DNA of 64,000 bases from Struthidea cinerea (taxonomy: Eukaryota > Chordata > Aves > Passeriformes > Corcoracidae): positions 800,662 through 864,661 of the forward strand of contig VZTI01005557.1 of the NCBI GenBank assembly GCA_013397865.1, read 5' to 3'. A program made the translations under genes and the position numbers. Under the pieces are notes generated by a model. That model saw only the letters and a program-made list of their open reading frames with translations. It had not been told where the DNA came from and did not search any database. Below, piece after piece: positions 1 to 12,216 of this stretch (position 1 is its first letter; each line of letters starts with the position of its first letter).

Positions 1-3000
1 TTTTCTTCTTCTTCTGTATGCAGAGTGCTGGCTGATTCCATATTATTACTTGAATGATTCTCAACGTGGGCTTTAAAAAGAAAAAATAATTAATGTGACA
101 AGCTTATGTTTGTTACTTATCTTATTGTTTAGGTAATGTTTAACTACAGCAAATCCAGACAATATTCATTGTGGTGTTGTATTTTATGACCTGACTAAAA
201 CATAACTCAATTTCTTTACTTTTTTTTAAAACATGGAGTGCAGTTTCTTCCATTTGTTCTTATTCTGGTCATGAGCATGAAAGAAAGATAAATCAAAATT
301 TAACCAGGTGAAGAGAGTCTGCTAGAGTATAAAGGAGTGATAATCAAAAGCATTTCTCAGGAGATGAGCAGAGGCTGGAAGCATTTGGTGTGTTTAGCCC
401 AGCTTGCAAAGAAAAGCCAGACAAAGACTGGTGTCTGTCTGTGGATAGATATATTAATGGATGCATAGGCAGACTAGGAGAAGAAAAAGATATTGTCAGG
501 CAGTTTGTGCATTATTACTCCTGCATCCTTTGTCTGGAAGTTGTTATGCAATCAAAAGGATGTTGGGAGAAGGCGCGTAGCCATTGACTCAGCGCAATTC
601 TAACACTGTGCGAGGAAAGGAGGAAAGCAGTTACTGCTTTTGTGGTGGATCCATTTAGGGGTTTAAAAGTCTGAGGATGGTTAATATGATGTCCTCTCTC
701 TCACTAGCACATACTGATTTATTCCCCTTTATTTTAAAAGCTGGGCAACTGCAATGACATGGCAGCATGCTGAAAACACAGAGGATGCAGACCCAGTCTC
801 ATCCACTGCACTATGAAGAGAGATTTAACAGTCTGTATTGTGAAACACACCGTAAGTGCCCAGTTCCTGGGAGTCAGCAGTGATTTCTAATGCCTCTTGT
901 AAACAGATGTTGATCTTGTTTGTCCAAAGGAAGTGTTTGTTGAGAAGCTACTGCGAGTGCTGAGATACTCTGTGGGAGGGGATGTGAGGCTGGAACTTCC
1001 CTCCTCAGCCCCTTCCAATTTGAGCAGCAGCACAGCCCAACCGAGGGCTTCAGCTACAGGGAGAACCAGCTTCAGGGGGTACGTGGCACCATTCCTACCT
1101 CAAGATTTTAAATGTATTTGAGAGAAGATAGGGTGGTAAAGTCACAGAAGTACTCACAGGCGGCCATTCCTGGCAGAATGACAGGCTGAGGGTATCTCAG
1201 GGCAGAGAGACTTGCTCTGTACAGTTTTTTAATGACAGTTTTGCAGTTTGCAAGGGAAAGAGTGGGGTAGTTTCTCCTCTTCCAGGGACAGGCCTGTTTC
1301 CATGTGTGAACATCGCTGACAGAACTGGTGCCAGCATGCTGCAGCTCAGCCACAGGATATGAGCTTGATACAAGACCCTGGAGCAATAATCCTGTGCCTT
1401 GAGCTGGAGCTCTCTGGTGCCATGAGAGTGCATGAAGTGGTTCCTTATGATAAAAGATGAGAGGATTTTTCTGCCATTGAAGGTCTTCTCCCTTTTTGTG
1501 TCCTGATGTGATCCTGAGTTCCTTGGGGCCTGGAACCCCAGCACAGATGACAGAGTGAATGTGAGAAGTGGAGCCTGTGGGCTGTAGGTAGGATTCAGGA
1601 GGATTAGGTTTGGCTTCAGCATGTTTGTAAATTCTGTGGCAATCCCATTGCCCTCATCCAAATGGAAGATGATGTGGCATTTTTCCAGCTGCTGGCGATT
1701 TTGCCTGTTACGTAAGAGTTCTTTTGTGTCTCTTTTGAAGCAGAGCGTTAAAACAATTGGGTCAGTATTTGTATTGCCCTATGGGTCAAAAATGTTTACA
1801 TTAGGTCTGTATATGCTTTACAGTACATTTGACAAGCATACAATAAAGACTGAAGTTAATATATCAGTATTTGAAATACACCTAGTAATTTAATGAGAAT
1901 GGAATATTTGCTAGTACCAGGTTTAAAAATTCCTGCTCCAAACCTCAACTGTTTGCCTTAATTTATTCAAGAGCAAGGTTACTCAGTTGAGCATCTCAGT
2001 GCTGGAAACATCCAAGAAGTGCTTTATTAAACATGTATTCACACTTCTCTCTCCGGCATCTAAGCAGAAAAAAGCAAAATAACTTAAACCCTTAAAAAAC
2101 TTGAGACTGTAAATGCAATTAATTGAATGAGAAAAAATAATGCGTAAGTGTCCTTATAAAGGAGTACTTTAACATGTGCAGTGAAAATCTCACTTTTCTT
2201 GCTCATTCTTGTAGCATCCTTAGCATTTCATCAATGACCATCCCTTTCTGTTAATTCTGTTTCATAATGAGGATTGGATACATGGGCCTCTATCACGTTT
2301 TGCCGTATGAACAGCTTTGCCTTTGCTTCAGCTGTAGGACACAGGAGTTGGAATGACTTGGGTCTGTATCCTGGCATTCTACCAGGAGGGTTTTTTTGTT
2401 GCTGCCTTTTTTTATTCTGTATGAGATGCCTTGTGTTCCCAGTGCTCTACTACTTCTGCTGCTTCTCCATGGAGAGAAGTAAAAAAAAAACCAAACAAAC
2501 TCCTTATTTGCATCTGCACATTCTCCAGTGTCAGGCACAAAGGGAAATAATACCAAAACTGGGAAAGTTTTTTTTATCCCTAGGAGCCTTTTGATATCCG
2601 ATCATAGTCCTCTCCTACTGAAGGGAAAGTAAAATTGATTATGAATGGTGTTGCTCTAAACTTGCTCTGTTCCTTTATCCTTTTACTGCATCTGTGAACT
2701 GAGTGTGAAGCTGAAAGTGGATTATCCCTGATTTTTGAGAGCGGGGGTTGCTTACTGTATTTCAGTTGGAAATTTAAGGATAAGGGGTTTCAGGCTCTGG
2801 AAGGTGGAGGTGGTCCTGTGGAGGTCCTGCTGATCTTTTCACTGGAAATCTGGATGAGGACTTCCCTGGGACAAGGAGTTGTGGTGATGTGAGGTTTTGC
2901 TTCTTAATGACACTGGAAATTGGGAGTGAACCTGAAGCAGACAGTAAAATAATAGTGGTGCCACAGCAACTAATCTGGGTTTTGCAGTCTTTGTGATATA

Positions 3001-4111
3001 TGAATTTGAGGTGTAACATTAGGAGGCACCATGGTGGCATTAGGAACTTGAGAACGGCTCATGTTTTTTTCCCAACCACTTAAAAATCGGCATGTGAGCA
3101 GAATGAAAGAAGACGGGGAAAGTGGTGGGGAATTGCCACAGACAGTCAAAATGGGAGGAAATATTTCATGGAGGTCAGCTTCCCATCAGGCTGCTGATTT
3201 AAAGGAAATCTCTCTGCTTTCAAAACATGGAAATTGTTCAAGGCCCATTAGGGAAATGGTACTACATCAAACACAGATCTCTAATAAGCATTTCCCACTG
3301 CTAAATACCTCCCTTCTTGTGAGGGAGGCAGGAATAGAAAATGAGGTTTAGGGTTTAATCCACAACACAGGTCCAGTTTCTGAAGTGAGGAAGCCAAAGA
3401 ACCTCAAAGTGAGGATTACTCTGGAGTCAGCCAAATTTATGTACTGCTGAGTTCTTGGGCACTGAGAACAATCCTAACACTTTATATCATGTGAGAGTAT
3501 TATCCTTGCTGTCTATTGAGCATGGGTTGTGACTTTCTATACAGATGGGATTTGTAGGTTGTCTTTTGTTTAAAAGGACTGAGACTTTGTAAGCTTTGGC
3601 TGTAGAGGGATGTAAATGTCAAATGTTACGAAAAACTGAAAACTTAAATTTTTATGCAAGAGATTTTTATGATCTGCCTGCTGGAGACTGTTTTGCTGTT
3701 ACAATTTTCAATTTAAATATCTTAGTTAAGAAAGCTTGTGTCCAAGTTGACCAAAATCCACTAAAGTGCCTTCCTGGGCTGGTGTCTGTTTTCTAGCTGA
3801 GCAGGGCTTGCAGTAAACAGAACCACTGGTGTGTCATAAGCCAGCCTGCAGTCTTTTTTGCCTCCTTAATTAAAAAAAGTCTCTTGTGTTTGTGCCTGCA
3901 GCTTGTACATAGATTTGGTTGAATGTGCAGCATCAGCTTTGCTGACTGACCTATTATTAGCATAGTTCAAAAATTGGCTCCCTAGCACTTCAGCCTTCCT
4001 GATCTTTGGAAGGATAGCTGATCTCCTGGCGTGCCTGTTGGGTTGAATTCTCTGTAATGCTTTACATCCTGGCTGTTTCCTCTCCCTATTATGCTTTGAG
4101 AGTTTTTTTGT

Positions 4112-4112
<1 letters not shown>
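1..4112. other. Gene-free unique sequence
   Basis: No recognisable gene, RNA or transposon is visible in this stretch. It is AT-leaning, CpG-poor and stop-rich in all frames. The longest open frame (1197-1661, minus, 154 codons) has no domain, no repeat structure and no convincing splice context. The texture is that of a vertebrate intron or intergenic DNA. Confidence 0.6.

Positions 4113-4155
<43 letters not shown>
4113..4155. repeat. Poly-T homopolymer tract (T43)
   Basis: This is an uninterrupted run of 43 T, preceded by a shorter T run at 4103-4109. Read on the minus strand it would be a poly-A tail, but the sequence just upstream on that strand (4156-4200) shows no AATAAA or ATTAAA. It is therefore better explained as a homopolymer microsatellite than as the tail of a processed pseudogene. 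The length may be inexact because sequencing slips on such tracts. Confidence 0.95.
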
Positions 4156-4157
<2 letters not shown>

Positions 4158-5700
4158 CTGTGTAAGAGAGAGTGCTTCAAAAATAATGATCTTTAAGTAA
4201 GATATATTCTATCTCCATATATGTGATCTTCCTGTGTGAACATATGCGCTCCACTGCTAGTCAGTGCTATGGGGTAAATGGGTTAGGAATTTGGGGCTTT
4301 TTTTTAATTTGAGGAGTTTGAAAGATGCTCTTGAAATACAGATGAGTGGCAATAAATGTCAGTTTTGCACTAATCCTTGCTGTTTTTACCTTAAGGCTTC
4401 TTACTGCTAAAAAAGTGGACTTGACTTTGCTTCCCTCTCCTGCCTGCTCCTACAATTTTGGCATTTTACACACTCTGCATGCTTGGCAGCTGGCATCACA
4501 CAGAGCAGAACTGCCCCTAGCCTGGATGTTCAGTGGTAACAATGTGCTCCATTGTTCACTGCCTTCCTTTTTGGTTTGGGCTTAGTGTGTAAGGACAGAA
4601 GGCACTCAGAGCTTCCTTTCCTAGGGAATCATCTCAGTCCTGTCTTTTTTTTTTTTTAGTGACAACTTGTATTAACTCAGCATTGGGAAAACACAGTAAC
4701 AGCCTCAAATGCTACAAATTATAAAAGTTTTAGGTTCACTGTGTATGTCTGTTATTTTTGAATAATTCTATATGTACAGATGCTGTTGCATTGCCAGTCT
4801 CCTGCAGATATTCCACTGGATTAGAAGGGATGTAAAATCCATGGGCAGACTCCTGGTCTTTTGTGCTGCTGTGTCTCCTCCCCAGGCAGCAGCTGTGCTG
4901 CTGAAACTCTGAGCAAGATATGGAGGGTGTCAAATCCCCAAAAGAGGGGAGACTGTGCCTTCCCCTGGTTTGTGTAGGTGTGCCATGTGTGTGCTGCCTG
5001 CAGCAAACCTCCTGTCTTGCCTTTCCACAGTGAGGGCTCTACACCAGGCAGGAAGTGAGAATTCATCTTCATTACTGCTTCCAGTTAATCTTTCCACATA
5101 GGCACGTTTAGCAGTGTAACGTGACTTCCTGACATCCATCCTTTACTTGTGAACAGAAACCCCAATAATGGGGGCATGTTCTTATCTCTGAGACCCAGTT
5201 TGTGACGTTGTGGCTCTCTGATGCTGAGCTGTTCCTCACGCACCCAGTGTGGGCAAGGAGCAGGGGCTGCCGTGTAGAGGATGTAGATTTGTCTTCATTC
5301 ATATCCCAGGAACATTTGCAACGTCTGGATTTTTATTGTGGAGGCTGGCGCATGCCTTTATCCAAGGTGTACCCTGCATCGTGTGACAGGAACAGGGTGT
5401 TCTGTTGTCCCAGAGAATTGTTGGTGGCTGGAGAATGCCTGTAAATCCTGACTCTCTGGGGCACGTCAGACACTCGGCTGCCCAATTAACCCGGTGCAAC
5501 TGGGGGTGTATGTATAGCACTGCTATTTCAGGGCTGTGCTTACACATCAAAAGTGAAATTCTACCCCAGTGGCACAGCCCAAAGAGCTCTTGTGCTGTCT
5601 GAGGCTGGGGATTACCAGAACCTCCTCCTGATCCCAAGGCTGGTCACAGTGTGCCTGCAGAGCTTTACTGAGCCTTTTGTCTCTGCTGTGCAGGCACCAT
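4156..5700. other. Gene-free unique sequence
   Basis: No gene is recognised. A second T run (4645-4657) is present. Several open frames of 60-112 codons overlap on both strands between 4.7 and 5.9 kb, which is what a locally stop-poor, moderately GC-rich segment gives by chance. None has a recognisable domain. Confidence 0.55.
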
Positions 5701-5753
5701 TGGGGTGTGACATCCCTGGCTGCCCTTGGACTGGGGTGTGACATCCCTGGCTG
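5701..5753. repeat. Two-copy tandem duplication, 31-bp period
   Basis: A 22-bp unit beginning TGGGGTGTGACATCCC occurs at 5701-5722 and again, identical, at 5732-5753. A degenerate third trace of the motif (GATGACATCC) follows at about 5757-5766. This is a small minisatellite-like duplication with no visible function. Confidence 0.9.
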
Positions 5754-5766
5754 AGGGATGACATCC

Positions 5767-7550
5767 AGGTGACAGAGCCTGCCCCAAAGCTGGAGAGCTC
5801 TCTGGGTTGGGAGCTGTTTCAGGTTCTGTTTAGTGACAGCCAACTCGCCACTGACTGAGGTGAACAAACAGTTTTAGTGTGGTTTCTGTACAATATTTCT
5901 CACTTAAGAGGCCTGTGGATAATTTGGACAGGTGCTTTACTACCCAGGGAGCTGGTTATCTCTTACTGATAAACAGCAGTAAGTGCTGTAATGAGAGTCA
6001 TAATAAAAATATTGATTAGCAGGGTACAGCTGCTTGGTACTGAGTGATGCTTGTTGAAGCCTTGTTAAAACAATAATGAAATTCTAAAGGAAGCTCTTTT
6101 TCTTTAATTCTAGCTGCTTTGTGTTTGCTCAGGACAGTTAGACATTGGGGCTTATTTAATAAAAGGTATTATGAAGTGGAACACTAGCGCTTGGAAGTGA
6201 GGAGTATGGCCAAAAAGTATGCAGGGAGTGCCGTTAGAGAAATTTAGGTAGTCTATCTTGGCACTTTCAACTTTGAGACTGGGGCAAATAAACATATTCT
6301 ATATTTAAGGCAACTTTTAGAACAATGCAGTCATGGCTTTATTCTTTAACTTCCCTAAAAATAGAGATAAGTAAAATAAAGGTGGGTTTTCTGCTTTGAA
6401 TCCAGATTTGCTTGCTAACTAGTAAAATAAGCATAAGGCCGTGCTGTTCACACAGAAAATCCTTCTAAATTAAGGTAACACCACAGCAGAGAACCAGGCA
6501 GAATCATTAAAAGTCGTAAATGCTTTCCCTGACACATGGTTATGATGATTGTGAAATTTGAAGATAGGGGAACTTTGCCTTTCAGTTCCCTGCTTAGGGC
6601 TTTTCCCCTGAAGCTGAATTTTTTTTAAGTGCAGATCTTCAATTGCTCTTTACTTTAAAAAAAGCGTTTCCTTAAAAGCAGTGTGATTTGTTGTAATGCT
6701 CCAATGGTCCGTAATTCGCTGAGGTGTTTGATGAGTAACTGGTGCTTGACAGCAAAGCAAAACGCTTTAGCAGCTGTTTTAAGTGCTGTGTGTCTGTCAG
6801 TGCCCTGTGAAAATGGTGTTCAGAGGAGCTGAGCAGGCAGAGTGCTTTCTGTAGGGGCACAGTCCATCACCACACCGCAGTGTTTGGCTTTAGGTTGGCT
6901 GGAAAATCCATGTTGCAGAGTAAACTGGATTAGTCACATAAAATGTTATCAATAAGTGTCTTAGTTTAAAATGATAACTCTGTGGCTTTGCAGCATTCCC
7001 TGTTGTGAACACCTGAAGACAGAAACCCGTAGACAATTTTGCCAGTGAAAATTGTTGGGAAGAGCTTGTCAGAGATGCTGCAGCAGGACTTTGTGAGCAT
7101 AATGATGTCCTACATGTTGGATGGGTGAGGTGAAAAGCTCCTCTCGTTAGACTTGCATGCAGTATATTTTAAAATATGGAAAAATCAATTTGAAGAGTGG
7201 CACTTTCTCCTGCCAGAAGTAGATTTTTTCAGTGTGGTGACTGCAAATTTATCTTGTCACTGACAGCTCATACCAGTATCTTTTGCATATCTGTGTTGCA
7301 TACCCAGATTTAGATCCTTCTTTCACATATATTGGACTTTCAATCAGTGTTCAGTTCAATTTTCTACTGAAATCACGGACCCAGGAAGGGGGTATAGGTA
7401 AGATAAAGAAAGCTGGAGGTCAGCTCAGCTGTTCTGACTGGCGGACTGAAATATTTGCACTTTCCTCTGTGGTGTGCCTACATTTCATGAAATTGTTTAG
7501 ACTTTGCAGCCTTTGTGTAAAGGGAAAATTATCTGCCCTTTTGTAGCCAC
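5767..7550. other. Gene-free unique sequence
   Basis: No gene is recognised. The 5.94-6.12 kb part is AT-rich and has a conserved-non-coding texture (several TAAT-type cores), but nothing here proves function. Confidence 0.5.
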
Positions 7551-7568
7551 TGTGTGTGTGTGTGTGTG
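7551..7568. repeat. (TG)9 microsatellite
   Basis: Nine perfect TG units are seen. This is an ordinary short dinucleotide microsatellite, and a candidate polymorphic marker only. Confidence 0.95.
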
Positions 7569-10500
7569 GAAGTATCAAAAGGCTTATCTTAGTCCTGTTG
7601 CAAAGCTGATTGTTGAAACAAGATCTCTTAATTCCTTGAAAATGCTTTTTCTCTTGGCTGGGAACTGACATAAGGCATTTCATAATGCTGAATGAAGCTC
7701 TTTTTTTTTTTTCCCTCTGCCTCCACTTTTCCCTGGCATTTCATTCAATATTTGCATGGGTTCAGGCTAAAATTGGGGGTCCTTCTTCCTCTCTTTGCTG
7801 TTCCTGCCTCAAATTCTGCTTCCTGCAGAACTGACAGGATCAGCATACACAGCTCTGTCTGGAGTGATATCTGAGTTTCCTAGGCATGCCCTGTGTCCTC
7901 GTGCAGGAATTTTGCCAGTGCCAAAGGATGGCTTTTGGCATTTCTTTCATTTCTGGAGTTGCTGTACAGTGTACACAGACTGTGCCACTCTGATACATTC
8001 GTGTTATATTAAAACGGCTCTTCACAAATTACCTCCAGAGCAGGTTTAAGATGTGACACAGACTTGGGCATGGTTGGACTGGCAATTACAAATGTAACTG
8101 CGTACGGCGTGTCACTTTGTGTCACCTTCTGTAGAGTGCTCAGACACGTGGATAATATTGTGACTAAAAATGTGGGCCTGAAAATAACAATGTAAGGCTA
8201 CTACCAGGGAAGAATGTAGGAATTTAGCCCCAGCCATCACTCCAAATCCTTTGGATTTATGCTGGTACTTTGTCGTGGCCGCTCAGCAACTTCCCTGGAT
8301 TTCTGCCAGGAAGATGGCTAATGGAACAATCTTTTTATGATCTGTTTAGCTAAATGGCTATAATAATGTGGGATATTAGAGTAACAGATGCTGTTGACCA
8401 TCCTGCAGTAGATCAAAGTTTGCTTATACAGGAACTATGCACTTCCTCTCAGAGTCATGCCTATAATTTGGAGCTTCTTATTTGTTGCCATGGTATTATA
8501 TTATCAGAACAATGAGAAACAGAAGTGGTGATTTTAATGAACCAAGTCAGAAGTGCCAGTCTGCAACAGTCTCAGCTCAGAGCCTAAGGAATGGTTCTTG
8601 GGTGCCAGTAGTAACACAAAAGGGTGCTCTGTAGGTGGCTGTCAGACACTGGTGGCATCTGAGGATTTCCGGGGCTTGAAATATGAATCCAGACTTGCTA
8701 AAACTGTCCTGTGTCATAAGACTGGAGACATGCTTGGCTCATATTGCTGCTGCAATTTTATGTGACCTCAGACTGTGGCCCCTGAAGGACAGATGGCCAA
8801 CACCTGGAGCTGGCATTTGACTCCTGGGATTCATGGGCTTGAGTCATTCAACTTTACCTGGCCTGTGCAGAGCGTGGTGGTGGCTGGCAGGTCCCTCACA
8901 TCCTGATTCCATAGTGGGCTTGGAGGTGAAGAGAAAAGTGAAAGATGGAAGTGAAGCATCCAGCTGGTGACTGACTTGACTTGCTTCTGGGAACTTTTTT
9001 GTGGAGACAGAACAAGGTACTTCAGTTTTCCTGTTGGTTAAAATAAGTGTGAGATCACTCAGGGTCTGGAGAGACTTAAGCCCCAATCTCCCTCTGCCTG
9101 AGTCAAAAGAGGGATTTTTGAATCCATTTCTGAGATTGGTGAAACTGAGCTGTTTCAGACATGTACTAATTTTGTACCTTTGAATTTAATCTACATGACA
9201 GTGACACCAACATGAAGATAATCTCTGAATCACAAGGGCATTATAAGTTGACAGTAAATTCCCTAGACACTAAAAAATGCCAATTATATGGGCGTGACTT
9301 GAAGAATAAGATCTATGGGAATAAATCACACATAATCTTAATGGACTGTTTCAGAAATTGTAAAATCTACTCCATTAGTGTAATATCCTTTTGGCATTAG
9401 ATAAGTTGTGTAATTGGCTTGGCTTTGTTTGGCCTATAGACTGTTGGGTGGTCTAAATGTTCATATGTTGATATGATTAATTATGGTGCAAATGATTTAC
9501 TGAATTAGCTTGAGAACGTGGAACAGGCTGTTATGACCTAAAAAAAAATTATATGCCAAAAAAAGAAGAAAATAGCATCGTTTCAAGTCAAAGACTCAAA
9601 CTGAAAAGGCAGCTTTTGTCCACCGTTGGAGGTCTAGTGGATGTAGGACACAAACTTCGTATCATTTGAGAAAGGAATTGCTGAATGAAAGCCTGGCTGG
9701 CTTTCATCTGTTTGTTACCTGCAAAGGTGGAGAGCTCTCCTTTGGCTGGCTGGGCAATGAATGAGCTGTTCATAAACACCCTTCTCATGTGTGGAGTTCA
9801 AGGGAATTTACCAGGCTTGTGTTGCTACGTGAGTAGCAAGGACAAGGGACCAGGCTTTTGTAGCTCTGTAAGCTCTGGGAAATGTCAAAACCCAGATATG
9901 CTTCCTTGATTTCGTAGCTGGGGTTTTTTGAACTTTTTTTTATACTTGATTCTGTAGGTGTGTATGAAATTAAATAGGCTAACTTGTGGAATCAGACTCA
10001 TTACTCTGAGCTAAGGAAGCTGCCTCGCACCGAGTGGAATGCTTTTGGAAGTCTTGAATGTCATGTTTGACTTCAGTTATAGTCATGGGGAGTAGGAATA
10101 GACATTAGTATCTGCTTACTGTCATGTAAGGAGAATGAACAGTTCTGGTTTCAATCCAAACTTACTTGGATTTTGTTAAAGACAAATAGGATGTTATTTT
10201 TATCTTCATCTGTACTTTACCCTGCACTGATCAGTTGAGGTGACAGTGCAGTACTCTAACCTGAATTTGCCTGAAGATACGAGCCATACTCTGTGGATTA
10301 ATAAATTTATGTTCTGTTGACTTTGGAGATCAGTCGTATCTCCTGTGTCTAAATGTGCCTGGTTTTTTTTTTTCCCCAGAGGTTGTCTAAAAGGAGATTC
10401 TGGAGTCTTAAATGTGCCACAAACATAGAGCTGTGTGTATGTGCTTTACTTTTTTTTTGTTTTTATTTTCCCCCCATCCCGAGCTCCCAGGAAGTTAATA

Positions 10501-12154
10501 TGCCTTGAAATGTGTGATCTCCCAGGAGAGGCCTGAGAGTGTCTTTGACTGATATTGTGATAGGAATGGCAGTGTTTGCTCCAGAGACTCAACTCCGGTC
10601 AGACAGCTACTGATGAATAAATCACTGCACAAATCAACAGCATGAGAAAAAATGCAATATATTGCAAGGTCCTGTGTGATCTGGAAATCTTTGTTTTAAC
10701 TGTGTGTTCTGTCAAACTGATATGTGCTGATACCAGAGTGAATGATGTGTGCAGAATCTAGAAAAGCCTTTTTCCATTGCATAATGGTTTCTGGACCTCT
10801 CTTCTTGAATGTTTTCTTCATCCTCATTTTTTTTTTTCCATCTTACTTACAGAGCATGTGACTTAGTAATGGTACATGAGAGATGCTTCAGTGAGTCAGA
10901 AACATGTTGGAGATGTGGAGTGACACCTGGTGCAATGTTGGACTGCTGGTCTTAAAGTGCTAGTGTGCGCTGTGGAGAGTGGGAGTTGGGGATGGAGGAG
11001 CACTGCTGCTTACCTGGCAGCCTCAGAGCTGTAAGCAGACTTCTGCTTTCCAGTCACTTCAAAATGTTGCACTGATGATAAACAGCTTTTGAAATGGAAA
11101 CCTTAGATCAGGAGGCAAATAACTAATGAATATTGCATTAAGTGCAAAAAATCCGCTCTTTGCAAACTGTGGGGAGATAGCTTAGAGCATTTCATTTGAA
11201 CTCCAGAATCTTTTTCACTTAGACTATTTTCTAAGCAGTCAAGCTAAACTGTGTGGGTTTTAAACTTCAGAGTAAGACGAAGATGTATGGGTGTACAGTT
11301 ACACAGCTGGGCATTGGAAAGGTCCTTCACTGAAGGAGGAAAACATGTTTGTTCTTCAGTTTTATTTATTTATTTTTAGCAAGAAGCATAACTTTGTCTG
11401 AAAATTCAAAATCCTGCAGTATTTTTTAAGTGAGTTCATGTTGTGCATGCTGTCAAGATGGAAAGCAAGCCAGTTATAAAGCTTGGTCTTTGAAGCTAAA
11501 TCGATTTTCAGCGATGGGCTTTTATGTATTGTCTTAGCTTTGTGCCCAGGGATTATTTTTCTGGCAAGGTACCTTTGTAAGAGAAAATAACTTAAGTGCT
11601 AATTCATAAGTATCCACATCACCAACACACATTGGGGATAGACATTTGTGTCCTCAGGCCTTTAAGCATTGTCCAGCCTTCTGTGTGAGTGAGAAGAGTC
11701 ACATTTGGGGGCTTCTGGCTTTTGCTGAATTCAGAATGTTAATTTGGTGTCCTGGCACAGTAGGAGTGTCCCTGTTTCATGGTGATTGTTTTTGTAAGGT
11801 TTACATGGGCTGTCCCTCCTCTCAGTCCTTGCTGATGTCTTGCATTCCGTGAGGTGTTGCTGGTGAGCTGCCAACCCTTGAGTTCATTCCTGGGGCTTGG
11901 GGGAAGCCACCAAGTGCTCCCACCCAGCAGACTTTGCTTCACGGTGGCCCTGAGGCCCAAACAGCTCCCTACAAACTCCCCTGGGGCATTGGAGCTGGCA
12001 GAGGGAGAGAACAGCCTGGGGCATGCTGGCTCCAGAGGAGGTGACACGAGGGAGCAAGGAGACTGTGTGTGGGTTCTGTGACTGTCTTAATGTGCTGCTA
12101 TCACATCCACAGAGGGTGTCTGATAGGTGTGACACTCTGAAATGCACTTATTTT
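7569..12154. other. Gene-free unique sequence
   Basis: No gene, RNA gene or transposon is recognised. The stretch has short homopolymer runs (for example T runs near 7.70, 10.37 and 10.83 kb) and small chance ORFs below 90 codons. Composition is uniform and AT-leaning. Confidence 0.55.
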
Positions 12155-12216
12155 CACAGGATCGCACAGAATAGTTAGGGTTGGAGGGGATTTTGTTGTA
12201 GATAAAGTTCTAGGTG
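12155..12216 (-). mobile_element. CR1 LINE 3'-end fragment (relic)
   Basis: Read on the minus strand, this matches the terminal part of avian CR1 elements. On the + strand it appears as a CACAGAAT-type octamer followed by AGTTAGGGTTGGAGGGGAT, the reverse complement of the CR1 tail (consensus from memory: AACCATTCTATG preceded by a run equivalent to TCCCTTCCAACCC). Two degenerate copies of the terminal octamer are visible (12154-12170). Only about 60 bp remains and it is diverged, so it is an old, 5'-truncated copy. CR1 inserts without a poly-A tail, in agreement with its absence here. An unrelated short match is possible. Confidence 0.55.

Noticed and set aside
1197..1661. 154-codon open frame on the minus strand
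   Set aside because: No domain, no splice or promoter context, and overlapping shorter frames in other phases; consistent with chance.
4113..4600. Processed pseudogene suggested by the poly-T tract
   Set aside because: On the minus strand there is no AATAAA or ATTAAA just before the tail and no recognisable coding sequence.
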